DNA from: Strobilurus pachycystidiatus
Lineage: Eukaryota > Basidiomycota > Agaricomycetes > Agaricales > Physalacriaceae
Direction: 5' to 3'
Assembly (NCBI GenBank): GCA_019915135.1
Contig: JAHLMK010000013.1
Coordinates: forward strand, 1,178,001 to 1,242,000
Length of the DNA: 64,000 nt
Within the stretch, counting starts at the first letter, position 1; each line of letters starts with the position of its first letter. The translations under genes were made by a program, and so were the position numbers. Shown one piece after another: positions 46,588 through 56,574 of this stretch. The notes beneath the pieces were generated by a model. It saw only the letters and a list, made by a program, of their open reading frames with translations. It made no database searches and had not been told where the DNA came from.

Positions 46588-48594
46588 CTAATCGAAAATG
46601 ATGAGTGGCTCTTCGACTATAGGGTCCACAGGGTTGGTAGACGTGTCGGCGGTGGGAATGATGGATGCGAGAAAGTCTTCCGCAGACTGAATGGTAAGAT
46701 CTGGTTGTTCCGAACCAGGGACGAGGGGTGGAATGATATCGGACTGCTCGACTGAGGCAGTACCTTCACCATCCACAGGAGTTGGTACTGCCATCAGTGT
46801 GATCGGGTAACGCAGATATAGACGCCGACGTCGTTCCAGTAGAGTCCCGAGGTCCCATTCCGTTGGAAAGCGAAATACCACATCTGTGAATCCCGCAGGA
46901 AGTCGGGACTCCGATGCCATACCCATGTCCCATCGACGAGGTAACCCTGATACATTAACACAGATTGCGTAGCGCATAAGTGCGTCGCAAGCCATGCGAC
47001 GAGTGTGATAATGTCGCGTGTTTCTGAACATCCATTGTAACCCCAGAACACCGAATAGCTGGGCGCAATCAAGGGCGCGGTCAGGGATTCCACATTGGGC
47101 GAGGTGGCGTACTATATCAATCAGGGTTGCATTGGATACCTGGCTGGCCGGATATGATTGGTAGTCGACGGAATCTGCGACGGAGATACCCAGGGAATCG
47201 CGAAGTTGGGAATAGGCGTCAGGTACCGCGAGGAGAAAGCAGAACATAATGAAAATGGAGTCCATGGCGGGTTTATTACGTGCCTTGCTAGCCGTGGGTG
47301 TCAGTTGACGATAGAGCCAACTGCCGTAGAGCAGGCGAACATCCATCCAAGTAGTGGCAATGATCAGGGCACGAGTATTTATGTTTGTTCCGTGGCAGAT
47401 GGTGTGATCGCGATAGGCGACGAAATCAGCATTATTGCCACGTTCCGTAGGTGGAGCTGAAATATTGGAAGGAAGGAGTGGAGGGAGGTTCGAGCCATCG
47501 GGACCGTCGGATGGGGACTCAGTGAGAGGTTGGATGAAAGGTTCGATCCAACTGAGAGCCGAAGACGTCCTTAGAATTTGGCTGAGCGCCGCTAACCCCA
47601 TTTTGATACAAGGTCGTCCGTGTCCCGCACGCGTGATGTGGCCTTTCAGAGCGTTGGAGTTTGCCGCGCGACGAATGAATTCCGCAGCGATAGCAGTAGC
47701 CTTGACGATGTGAAAATCGGCAAAGCTGAACGCGGAACTCGCCGCAGTAACCAAGCATTGCGCATCAGAGGGCGTATTGCATTTGCCGAGTGCAATGCCG
47801 TCCTCGATGTCGGAGGAAGGTAACTCGCTCGGGAATGACGGTAGCACGTACTCGTTGACGATGGACATCGTTTGGATGGGAGCTGGTGGCGAAATGAATG
47901 TATCGGGAGCGAGGTCAAATCGTACTCCCGGGTGAGGAGTGTCAATTCGACGCTGTCTCGGAGGGCGACGAGCGACTCCGCTTAGGACCCTACGTGCTGT
48001 GCGCGCTGGTCCAGATCGGTCCGGTCCGTTATGACGGGGAATGGGTCCGTATGTGTGCATTCGATCTTGATCGATATTAATATTGATTGGATCAATGTAC
48101 AAATGCTTGGACTCACTATATGGCGATTCCATAGTAATGTCAGCCTGAGGCGGCATGGACATGTTGTGAGTCGGTGATGGCTCGGAACCGTAGTACAAAT
48201 TATGCGCTGTCGGTTCCCGATCAGGTTGAAACAATGAGGACGGGGGCGCGCGGAACGTCTTACCCTGATGATCTATAATCTCGGTGCTCAAGGAGAGGGT
48301 TCCGAAGTCGTCGTTCATCGACCGTAAATCGGTGAAATCACCCCAGTTCAGCGACGGCTGTTGGGTAGCGTACTGCTGATAGTACTTGTGGCTGTTTGTC
48401 GACGGCATCGCCGTGTGAGAATACAGGTTGTACCCGTCTAGGGCTCTCCCCCGGTCGTTGAGAAATTGAGGCGGCTGTACTCGCGAGACCAACGACGGCG
48501 GGCCCATGATGACGTCGCGCTTCTCGTGCATCGGTTCCCGGTCAGGGGCCGGAGCTGATCGGTAATCAGGGGACAAAAAGTTCCAGCGCGGCAT
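46588..48594 (-). CDS. Large intronless ORF of unknown function downstream of Gypsy pol (ORF3)
   Basis: The first ATG (48594-48592) gives about 668 residues without intron, in a genome where host genes of this size usually have several. It follows the pol stop by about 190 nt on the same strand, the place where env lies in errantiviruses. The N-terminal third is rich in Pro, Ser, Tyr and Asn (MPRWNFLSPDYRSAPAPDRE), with a basic patch ARRVLSGVARRPPRQRR near the middle. The rest is helical (SFADFHIVKATAIAAEFIRR; ALDCAQLFGVLGLQWMFRN). There is no signal peptide and no C-terminal membrane anchor, so it is not a typical envelope. A TATAAAA box is 97 nt upstream. It may belong to the element or be a neighbouring host gene. 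Confidence 0.55.
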   Translation of the reverse strand: MPRWNFLSPDYRSAPAPDREPMHEKRDVIMGPPSLVSRVQPPQFLNDRGRALDGYNLYSHTAMPSTNSHKYYQQYATQQPSLNWGDFTDLRSMNDDFGTLSLSTEIIDHQGKTFRAPPSSLFQPDREPTAHNLYYGSEPSPTHNMSMPPQADITMESPYSESKHLYIDPININIDQDRMHTYGPIPRHNGPDRSGPARTARRVLSGVARRPPRQRRIDTPHPGVRFDLAPDTFISPPAPIQTMSIVNEYVLPSFPSELPSSDIEDGIALGKCNTPSDAQCLVTAASSAFSFADFHIVKATAIAAEFIRRAANSNALKGHITRAGHGRPCIKMGLAALSQILRTSSALSWIEPFIQPLTESPSDGPDGSNLPPLLPSNISAPPTERGNNADFVAYRDHTICHGTNINTRALIIATTWMDVRLLYGSWLYRQLTPTASKARNKPAMDSIFIMFCFLLAVPDAYSQLRDSLGISVADSVDYQSYPASQVSNATLIDIVRHLAQCGIPDRALDCAQLFGVLGLQWMFRNTRHYHTRRMACDALMRYAICVNVSGLPRRWDMGMASESRLPAGFTDVVFRFPTEWDLGTLLERRRRLYLRYPITLMAVPTPVDGEGTASVEQSDIIPPLVPGSEQPDLTIQSAEDFLASIIPTADTSTNPVDPIVEEPLIIFD

Positions 48595-48690
48595 TTCAAC
48601 GATGTTGAACGTGTTGTGGTGAGGAGAGAGAGACGATGCAAAGTACTTGGAGGGTTCCAAAGTGCTGATTTTAGTTACTTTCAGAGCTGT

Positions 48691-48697
48691 TTTTATA
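48691..48697 (-). promoter_or_regulatory. TATA box upstream of ORF3
   Basis: TATAAAA on the minus strand about 97 nt before the ORF3 ATG and after the pol stop; it could give ORF3 its own transcript. Confidence 0.4.
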
Positions 48698-48782
48698 GCT
48701 GAAGGCAAGCCTTAACGCGTGTTCCAACGCGTGTTGGCCAAGTTCTCACGGATACCCAGTTCGGCTGTCGCTGATGCAATCA

Positions 48783-51700
48783 TCATCCACGCGTCTTGCT
48801 CTTTCGCACTTCATCCGTCGCGCCTCTCGGAAGGTTTAAGGGCTGTGATACTCCCTGCAATTCGAGGTAAGCATCCAATGCTTTCAATTTCTCGCACTTC
48901 TTGAGTGGTTCTAGGGTTCGGTCGCCTAAAGACCAATGAACCGTGAAAAATAGGTTTTTTCCATGCCATTCATGGTCAATGATTTCCTCGACTACTTCCT
49001 CAGAGGTCACGGGTGCTCCGAAATCATAGGGTTCTGGTCTTTCGCGATTGGGAAATAGGATCGCATCACTTTCCACGTATGGTTTTAGCAAGTTCACATG
49101 GAACCGATCGTGAACTCGTCTCTTTTTTAGGTCATCTGGCAGCTCCAATTGATAGACGGACCGTTCAGGATTCGCCTCGAGGACGCGATACGGTCCTATG
49201 TATTTTGGTACTAGCTTCCGTGTCCTTGATTTGGGAATGCTCAAGTTTTTTGTCGATAGATATACCTTGGAGCCTTCATTGATGATAGGCTCGTTTCGTC
49301 GTTTTCGGTTTGCATGGTGCGTTTGGAATACTCGCGAGGCTATTATAGCATCGTGTGCATCATACAGATTGTTCATTGCTTGGGTAGCGAATGCGCGGAC
49401 CCCAGGGGCAATGTTGGTATCGTATCGTACCTCACGCATCATACTCGGAATATATCCGTAAGTCAGCTCGAATGGCGCGAACCCCGTAGTCTCGCTGATG
49501 CTTGCATTTAGGGCGAATTCTACAGTCGAACACTTGGACAGCCAGTCGCCCTGATCTGGTCTGATACTAGATCGGAAAATCTGTCCCACGGAACGATTCA
49601 CGCGTTCGGTGAGTCCATCAGTCTGTGGATGGTATGATGTTGACATCAGTAACTTGGTGCCTAGAAGTCTGTGCAGTTCTTTCCACCATATGGAAGTGAA
49701 CTTAGAGTCTCGATCCGAGACTATCGATTCAGGTAATCGTAATCCGTGCAACCGTACTATCTCTTGAAGATAGATTTTTGACAGATCAGTCGCAGTATTC
49801 GTCGTATGTACCGGGATCAAGTGTACTTGCGACGTGAGTCGGCACACTACCACCCAAAGGTAATTCTTCCCCTTGACTTCGGGTAGTGGACCGACAAAGT
49901 CCATGCTTATCGATTGCCATGGTCGAGTGGGTATTGGTAGCGAGTATAATTTTCCCGTCGGGGCCTGGTAATTGCCCTTTGCTTGTTGACAAGTCTCGCA
50001 TGACTGACAGAATGTTTCAGTCATGCCAAATATCTTTGGCCACCAAAACCAACGTCGAATGTAATCCGCCGTTCTTTGGGGTCCAAAGTGGCCTACGGAC
50101 TCGTGGCCTCGCTGGAGAATCAATCCGCGAAGCGAATCCTGCCCTTGCAGGCTCTTGGGTATGCCCAGTACCTTTTCTCCATTGAGGTTTACGGTCCAAA
50201 CTAACCCGTCTTTAGTTACCTCGAATCGAGGATGTTCCTGTGGGGCCGCCATGACTTTGGAAAAGATGGGGTCCTTGGGGTAAGATGCTTTGATAGCATC
50301 AATGAATGAATCATGTTCACTAATCAGTATGGCTGATAGATCTTCTCCTCGAGCTCGGGAATCGATAACGGTTGGATTATCCGTTCGTGCTACCGGTTCA
50401 TCCGGTATGATTTCCTCCGCTCGGGCGTGCTCCATTTCGGCGGCCTCCTTGTCTCGTTCCTCGAGACGTTCTTTCATTTCACAAAGACGTGCTGACTCAC
50501 GCTGAACGCACATGCGCTCGTATTCCTCGCGTCGTCCTAGTGGAAGGTCTTCCCCATCTCGGTCAATGCGGACATCCGCATTGACGTATTCGGAAACATC
50601 GTGGACGTCTTCGTGAGTGTCGGTCTCGTAATATCGCGAGAGCGCGTCAGCTACCTTGTTGTTGACGCCTTTCACATAGGTAATATCGCAGTCAAAACAC
50701 GATAAATATTCCATCCACCGCATTTTCCGTGCAGATAGACGCCGTTGCGTCTTAAAGAATTCGAAAGCCTTGTGGTCGGTGACTACATGAATTCGGTATC
50801 CTACTAACTTATCCTCCCATTTCAGAAGTGCTTCCAGAATAGCCAAGGTTTCGGTCTTGAATACCCGATAATTGCGTTGGGTATCCGAGAACTTCTTGGA
50901 CATGAACCCAGCGGGTCGACAGGCCTGCCACGTTGGTCCTTGACCGTACATGGCGCCTACACCAGTAAGTGATGCGTCACAGATCACCCAGATGGGTTCA
51001 TCGAGCTTGGCGTTGATTGGTTTCAGAACAGGAGTACGACACGCTAGGTCCTTGATGGACTGAAAGCACGAGTCGTGAATCGGTCGCCAATACCATGGCT
51101 GACCGTTCTTTGTCATTTCTGACAACGGTGTGGTGTACGCGGTCACGTCAGGTAAGTAATGTGCAACATAATTGACAACTCCGAGGAATTTCTGAATGTC
51201 TCCATAGTCGCGTGGGGTCCTCCATTCGCGAATCTTCGCGAGCTTGTCTGTATTGGCGTGTACGCCGTCGTTATCAATAATATGTCCGAGGCAGTCAATC
51301 TTCTCGGCATACAGCTGTACCTTGGCTTCCTTGAGGTATAGTTTGTTATCTTTCAGTTTATCGAACACGATCTTCAGGTGCTGTTCGTGCTCTTCTATTG
51401 AGTTACTGAAGACGAAGATGTCATCCAGGTATACGTGAACGAATCGTCCAAGACACTCTTGGAATATCACGGTCATGAGACGTTGAAACGTCGAAGGTGC
51501 GTTACAATCTCCTTGTTGCATGACATTGCTAACGAAGGTGCCGAATACTGTAGAGAATGCGGTCTTCCATACGTCCTCCTCGATGGTGCGGACCTGTTCA
51601 TACGCGTTGGACAGGTCAATTTTGGACCGAAACCGTGCTCGGGCTACATCGAGACAAATTGTGTCTTGATCAGGAAATGGCGTGACATCCTTGACGGTAT

Positions 51701-52445
51701 TCTCATTCCGTTTGCGACAGTCAATGGTGCATCGGAGAGATTGATCCTTTTTGGGGACGCATAGCATTGGCGCAGCCTGATCCGAGGTACGTGGTTCCCA
51801 CCATTTGGCTCGGGTATATGTTGCAATCCGATCTAAAAGCTGTTCTTTCATAGCATCGGGACAGCGTGGCATATAATAGTTGTACCGTTTCTTCTCGTCA
51901 ATCAACGGGATGCGGTGATTTACTGCCCGGAGGGGCGGTAACTGCTCTGGAGCTCCTTGAAGGATGTCTGCCGCGTAATTCAACCACTGGGTTCGAAGAC
52001 GAGGTATGTCTTCCTTTGAATACTTCTGGTCTGGACTCAACTGAGTCCTCTTGAAGCTCTCTGCAGCAGCTGTAAGTTGCTGCTTGACCGAGTCCAATTT
52101 GTTCTCGGTGAGTGTCTCCGTTGAATCATGCTGTATTGGCACAGGTTCATTTCGCATTTGCAGATACTCGTTGGCGAGTTCATTCACTTCATTTACCACG
52201 ACTCGGTTTTCTTCTTTATGTAAGTCAAGTTTTCGTGAGTTTGTTACGAGTTCGGCTAACTCGTCTTCGGATATGTAGTCATCCGGTCCCATTAATACAG
52301 GTAGTTGTCGGCTCAGTGGCGCACTCTGGACCACTAATTCATCCTCTTCGACTTCTTCGATATGAGGGTGTGTATATTTCGTGACTTTTCTCCACGGTAC
52401 GTGAACCTTGTCCGTCTGGGCCAGATTATGATCTGGTCCCTCTAG
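48783..52445 (-). CDS. Ty3/Gypsy pol: RT, RNase H, integrase, chromo-like tail (expressed by readthrough)
   Basis: The frame continues gag-protease past a single TGA. The reverse transcriptase has WWEPRTSDQAAPMLCVPKKD, FRSKIDLSNAYEQV and the catalytic VYLDDIFVFS. RNase H begins PIWVICDASLTGVGAMYG and includes VTDHKAFEFF. Integrase has the HHCC finger (HESVGHFGPQRTADYIRR; CQSCETCQQAKGN) and the catalytic SMDFVGPLP, IVSDRDSKFTS and QTDGLTERVNR. The C-terminus (EEIIDHEWHGKNLFFTVHWS) resembles a diverged chromodomain. No ATG lies between the TGA and residue ~50, so independent initiation is unlikely. No stop or frameshift interrupts the ~1200 codons. Confidence 0.93.
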   Translation of the reverse strand, partial: LEGPDHNLAQTDKVHVPWRKVTKYTHPHIEEVEEDELVVQSAPLSRQLPVLMGPDDYISEDELAELVTNSRKLDLHKEENRVVVNEVNELANEYLQMRNEPVPIQHDSTETLTENKLDSVKQQLTAAAESFKRTQLSPDQKYSKEDIPRLRTQWLNYAADILQGAPEQLPPLRAVNHRIPLIDEKKRYNYYMPRCPDAMKEQLLDRIATYTRAKWWEPRTSDQAAPMLCVPKKDQSLRCTIDCRKRNENTVKDVTPFPDQDTICLDVARARFRSKIDLSNAYEQVRTIEEDVWKTAFSTVFGTFVSNVMQQGDCNAPSTFQRLMTVIFQECLGRFVHVYLDDIFVFSNSIEEHEQHLKIVFDKLKDNKLYLKEAKVQLYAEKIDCLGHIIDNDGVHANTDKLAKIREWRTPRDYGDIQKFLGVVNYVAHYLPDVTAYTTPLSEMTKNGQPWYWRPIHDSCFQSIKDLACRTPVLKPINAKLDEPIWVICDASLTGVGAMYGQGPTWQACRPAGFMSKKFSDTQRNYRVFKTETLAILEALLKWEDKLVGYRIHVVTDHKAFEFFKTQRRLSARKMRWMEYLSCFDCDITYVKGVNNKVADALSRYYETDTHEDVHDVSEYVNADVRIDRDGEDLPLGRREEYERMCVQRESARLCEMKERLEERDKEAAEMEHARAEEIIPDEPVARTDNPTVIDSRARGEDLSAILISEHDSFIDAIKASYPKDPIFSKVMAAPQEHPRFEVTKDGLVWTVNLNGEKVLGIPKSLQGQDSLRGLILQRGHESVGHFGPQRTADYIRRWFWWPKIFGMTETFCQSCETCQQAKGNYQAPTGKLYSLPIPTRPWQSISMDFVGPLPEVKGKNYLWVVVCRLTSQVHLIPVHTTNTATDLSKIYLQEIVRLHGLRLPESIVSDRDSKFTSIWWKELHRLLGTKLLMSTSYHPQTDGLTERVNRSVGQIFRSSIRPDQGDWLSKCSTVEFALNASISETTGFAPFELTYGYIPSMMREVRYDTNIAPGVRAFATQAMNNLYDAHDAIIASRVFQTHHANRKRRNEPIINEGSKVYLSTKNLSIPKSRTRKLVPKYIGPYRVLEANPERSVYQLELPDDLKKRRVHDRFHVNLLKPYVESDAILFPNRERPEPYDFGAPVTSEEVVEEIIDHEWHGKNLFFTVHWSLGDRTLEPLKKCEKLKALDAYLELQGVSQPLNLPRGATDEVRKSKTRG

Positions 52446-52448
52446 TCA
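52422..52448 (-). promoter_or_regulatory. Stop-codon readthrough site (TGA CTA plus hairpin)
   Basis: Reading the minus strand, the gag stop is GAC TGA CTA GAG. UGA-CUA is a known leaky context. Five bases later, GGGACCAGAT-CATA-ATCTGGCCC folds into a stem of eight pairs with one mismatch. Upstream and downstream frames are the same. Confidence 0.75.
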
Positions 52449-54947
52449 GTCTTTCTTCATCTTGCGGTTGTTCAGGCTCTTCAACAACTCCTCAGATCGG
52501 GCCCTCGTAGTGACCATTGCCGAAAGGTGAGCTGTTCCACTTGTCGGGCGTATCATTAAGTCTAAAGTTTCGCCTTCAAGTGGTTTGATCGCGGTTTCGC
52601 GTTTCGCGTATCGTCTAGCCAATTCCTGGGCTTCCTCCCCCTCCGTAAGAGTAGGAGTAGGTACACCCGAGATTCTTATAGTATCGTACTCGAAATCCAA
52701 AGCAATTTTGTGTTTTCGCATGAATACCGTGCCCACTATCAGATCATATCGATCTATGTTAGTTATGTCAAAGTAGTCAAATCCTTCGACATTTTTGCGC
52801 TCATTCCCGTATGAAAATGATGTCTCAGTACCAAAGTTAATCTTCGAGCGACTACCCTTCGTTCCGAGTTGAAGGGGTACCGGATTTGACAGCTGAAATG
52901 GTTTGACTTTTGCAATGCGTGCAAAGTCAGGACTTAGCGCATCCGATGTGCTTCCTGAGTCAAAGAGAGTGAATGCCTTGACCCCATTAATGGTTACAAA
53001 GGCCGGGAGACATCGGTTTTCAGTGGCCGTACGCCGCGGTCGCGATTTCACGCGAGGTGTATGCTTTTTAGGAAGCTCGTCCAATTTTGGCCTGTAATAT
53101 GTTTGCGATGACTCTGTATCAATCTCAGTCGTCATCGCCGCCATGTACTCGCCAAAGTCCATAACTTCTTCGTCATGCGATGCAATACTTTGCGAGTCGT
53201 CAAAATCCTCGTGATCGTGTTCATCTTCGTTGATCACCGTGAACACGCTTTGATCACGACCATCACCATCGCGCATGGCGTTCATGCGTTCATATTGTTC
53301 GTCGCGCATGGCGCTCATGATGGGTTCTTCCTCTTCTTCGTACTGGCTGCCTCCCCATGGATCCTCCGCGACATCTTCAACGCGTTCCTGCTCATGATCG
53401 GCAGGTTGCTCATTCGCGTCAGGAACTGGCCAATCTGCGTTGTCCGAGTCTCCGGTAGCGATGGCGTATATCTGTTCGTCCGCTAATCCCTCTGAGATCA
53501 TATTTAATCTCTCACCATTTGGAAATAGCGGCTCTTTTCCGTACTGTGTACATACAACGTTGTTGGAGAAGTGACCTGGCTTGCCACATCCCCAACAGAG
53601 TCGTTTCAACGGGTGTCTAAGTATTCCGGGTCTCTGCCGAGGTCTATTCGGACTGGAATCACGGACAGCTTGGAGACGAGCCTTGTCCTGGACGGCGTCC
53701 GGACGCGTACTGTGACGAACTCCGCCAACTTTCTTGAACCGGCGGAATGCTGGACTCGGTGATCTAGGTGTCAAGCTGGGTTCATCCGTCATGAATCGAA
53801 CCGCGACTCCTTCCCGAGCCTGACGAGCTTGTTTCTCGTAGTATTTCTCGGCTCGTAGACCCTTCTCAATGGTGAGTGCTCGTTGCATCATTTGATTCAC
53901 CGTGGATGATTTGGCTATAATGCCGTCTTGATTCAACTTACTGCGAATGTTGGTCGGTGTTGCCAACATGAGTTTGTGTTTGAATCGATACACATCCGGT
54001 GGGCAGGGCATCATACCTGTCCAGCGGATCATATCTGCGAAGAGCTGACGCATTCCTCCCTCAGATCGGTATTTGACGCTCTCGAACTTGTGGATTAGGT
54101 CGTAGAGCGATGATTCATGTATGAATCGACGATACAAACTTGCGACAACCTGAGCGAAGGTAGGAGTATCTGGATCGTCATCATCATCCGTCAAGTTCCA
54201 CTGAACTTCTTCGACAGCTTCATGGTACCATGAGCGGGCGTCTCCATCGAGAAAATTACCCAAGGTAGTCGTGCGCTGACTATCAACACTAGACACTGTC
54301 TGGGTGCCATCGTCAGCAGTATGGTATGCTGACCCGCATATATTTGCGGCTTTCAACCACAAGACTAACGATAGGAACCATTCGTCAAATTCGGCGATGC
54401 TTGCTGATCCGTCGTACTTGGACGGTTTATGGAGTCCCTGCATAGTGGACTTCTGGATATTTGGATCAAGACCTACTCGCACTGGGAGTAAGTGTTTCTT
54501 GATGTATCGTTCATAGCGTCCGAATATCGCTAACATGGTCTCCGTGTCAGACCGAACAACAGGACGGTAAGCAAATTCCTCTATTAATGAGTGTCCGTTG
54601 GGCCCAACTGACTGATGTCTTGCACTCAGGAATGGCGCAGGAGTAGGCGACTTACGTCCACCGTGACTAGTGCTGCTGGGATCATTATCCCCGCCGCCTC
54701 CGCCGCCTCCAGCACCTCCTCCGGAGCCGCCACCTCCAGGACCTCTTCCGGGACCGCCACCACCAGCGCCTCTTCCGGGACCACCACCACCTGTGCCTCC
54801 GCCGGGACCTCTTCCAGGACCTCCACCACCACCGCCGGAACCACCACCGCCTCTGTCAGGGCCTCCGCCTCCGCCAGAGCCTTCGCCACCGCTACCATTG
54901 CCATCAGGATCACTAGATGGATTGTTGGGATCGGCGGTGATACGCAT
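52446..54947 (-). CDS. Ty3/Gypsy gag-protease
   Basis: The ATG at 54947 begins MRITADPNNPSSDPDG and leads into about 75 residues of Gly-rich repeats (PGRGPGGGxGGGG). The capsid-like region includes ANICGSAYHTADDG, GNFLDGDARSWYHEAVEEV and SLYRRFIHESSLYDLIHKFE. A zinc knuckle CWGCGKPGHFSNNVVC has CX2CX4HX6C spacing, two residues longer than usual at the end. An acidic linker follows, and then an aspartic protease with FTLFDSGSTSDALS. It ends KKD-TGA at 52448-52446, in frame with pol. Confidence 0.92.
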   Translation of the reverse strand: MRITADPNNPSSDPDGNGSGGEGSGGGGGPDRGGGGSGGGGGGPGRGPGGGTGGGGPGRGAGGGGPGRGPGGGGSGGGAGGGGGGGDNDPSSTSHGGRKSPTPAPFLSARHQSVGPNGHSLIEEFAYRPVVRSDTETMLAIFGRYERYIKKHLLPVRVGLDPNIQKSTMQGLHKPSKYDGSASIAEFDEWFLSLVLWLKAANICGSAYHTADDGTQTVSSVDSQRTTTLGNFLDGDARSWYHEAVEEVQWNLTDDDDDPDTPTFAQVVASLYRRFIHESSLYDLIHKFESVKYRSEGGMRQLFADMIRWTGMMPCPPDVYRFKHKLMLATPTNIRSKLNQDGIIAKSSTVNQMMQRALTIEKGLRAEKYYEKQARQAREGVAVRFMTDEPSLTPRSPSPAFRRFKKVGGVRHSTRPDAVQDKARLQAVRDSSPNRPRQRPGILRHPLKRLCWGCGKPGHFSNNVVCTQYGKEPLFPNGERLNMISEGLADEQIYAIATGDSDNADWPVPDANEQPADHEQERVEDVAEDPWGGSQYEEEEEPIMSAMRDEQYERMNAMRDGDGRDQSVFTVINEDEHDHEDFDDSQSIASHDEEVMDFGEYMAAMTTEIDTESSQTYYRPKLDELPKKHTPRVKSRPRRTATENRCLPAFVTINGVKAFTLFDSGSTSDALSPDFARIAKVKPFQLSNPVPLQLGTKGSRSKINFGTETSFSYGNERKNVEGFDYFDITNIDRYDLIVGTVFMRKHKIALDFEYDTIRISGVPTPTLTEGEEAQELARRYAKRETAIKPLEGETLDLMIRPTSGTAHLSAMVTTRARSEELLKSLNNRKMKKD

Positions 54948-56529
54948 TGTAGAATCCTAGTGCCAGAACCAGGGAATTTTGCGATTCCTGTAGGAGTCTA
55001 TGCCAGGACTTCCAGTCACAGCACAACGACCAGAGAGACACACGGAGAAACTACCTTAACGCAGGCAAGTCTCCAGGACTAAGGGATACGCGCCTTTAGG
55101 ACGCGGTATGATCGACCGATCATACTCCTTAACTCCGAATATCATTATCCAAGCGTTGTACTCTTAAAACCAGGAGTTCATTCAACCGTGTCGGTCATGC
55201 AACGACAAGTGCCTACCAGAAATAGCACTACGGAAAGTACCCAGGCAGGAGATACTCTACCAAGAAGGCTCAAGGAGTTTACTCGTGCTAAGTCAGAACT
55301 CGCGCGACCAAGAATAGATCAAAGGAGAAGATCTCTCTTCCGGGCCATGGCGCCTTCGGAATAGTGATCTCCGCTCCGACGCCCCGCACCAAAGAAAACG
55401 GACTTCGATCCGCCGCCGCCGATCACTAAAGATAGACCTGGCTAAAAGGCCCGATCATGGACCTTGTACCTCACTGGAACTCACATATTGATGTGGCGTC
55501 ACTGAGTTGTCGAAAACGAATCACCTTCCAAGCGCTAAGGATAAACCCAACCAACGCCTAAAGACACGAAAGAACTCATTAAGGAGTTTTGCCAAGACAA
55601 GCGGAACCTCGGGAGACAGAAATAGACTTAAGGAAGAGCCAGATCGGTGGTGTGGCGCACTTGGCGCTGACCAAGTGTTCAGTCTTCTCCCGGGTCGGCT
55701 GTTTCGAACAGGGATAGCCAATCAGGACGCTAGTACAGAATGACTCGACCTCCGAGAGGCCCGACGAGTAGTAAACCCGCTTACAGTACAGAATAGCAGG
55801 AATAGTATAAAAGGCCAGCAAGCGCCAGTAGATAGGTAGCTTAGTGCCCCCACAGTATCCGCTAGTAATACGCAGTCGCTGTAGTGAATCTAACTCGAGT
55901 TTCGACTCAACTTACTCTGAATTTGAGAGAACCCAAAAGACCTTGAAAGCCCCAAAAAGACCTTAGAACCATTTAGGCGATATCAGGTGTTAGCAAACTC
56001 CTTGAAGAACTCATAGGTTCCTATCCTCCAAGTCACTAAGACAATACCAAACGACACCACTTGGCGTTAGACCCTAGTGTTCGTTAGAAGGCCGGGTTGC
56101 AAGTAGTTCTGCCTTGCAATCACGCTCTGTTGTGAAGTATTCGCCTTTGAGGAGTTTAGTTGAGTTTGAACGAGTGTTGTTATCGTCTGAAACACCTTAC
56201 GGAATCTTTGGTCCCAGTCCAAGACACTAGAAGTTTGGTTTAAGGACAAGGAAATCGCCTTACTTGGTAGCAGTCCAGTAGCATAAACACCTACGGTAGC
56301 GGCCTGCCATAAGACAACCACCTTGTACAAAAGAACGATCAATAAGAAGGAGCTACATTGCCTCGCGCTGTTTAAGGTCTCCGTACGTTGTGACTTCGGC
56401 CTACGACTTTCAGATTATCTTGTTCGACTTTGTGAATCAATCTCCCTACACCCCCTAAAACTACTCGAACGCAAGTTCGGAATACATCTCTATTGTTCCA
56501 ATACCAAAAGTACTTGTTCCTTTGAACAA
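54948..56529. other. Non-coding leader of the Gypsy element, possible LTR
   Basis: About 1.6 kb 5' of gag on the element strand without a long frame. An LTR would be expected here, but no matching copy was found by eye at 46-48.8 kb, so its borders are not set. Confidence 0.4.
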
Positions 56530-56574
56530 CTACACCAGCCTCGCTCCCACAAGGAGTATTAGTGAGATATAAGG

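Noticed and set aside
46588..48594. ORF3 as a viral envelope glycoprotein
   Set aside because: It has no signal peptide, no C-terminal membrane helix, few cysteines and no furin-type cleavage context that would support it.
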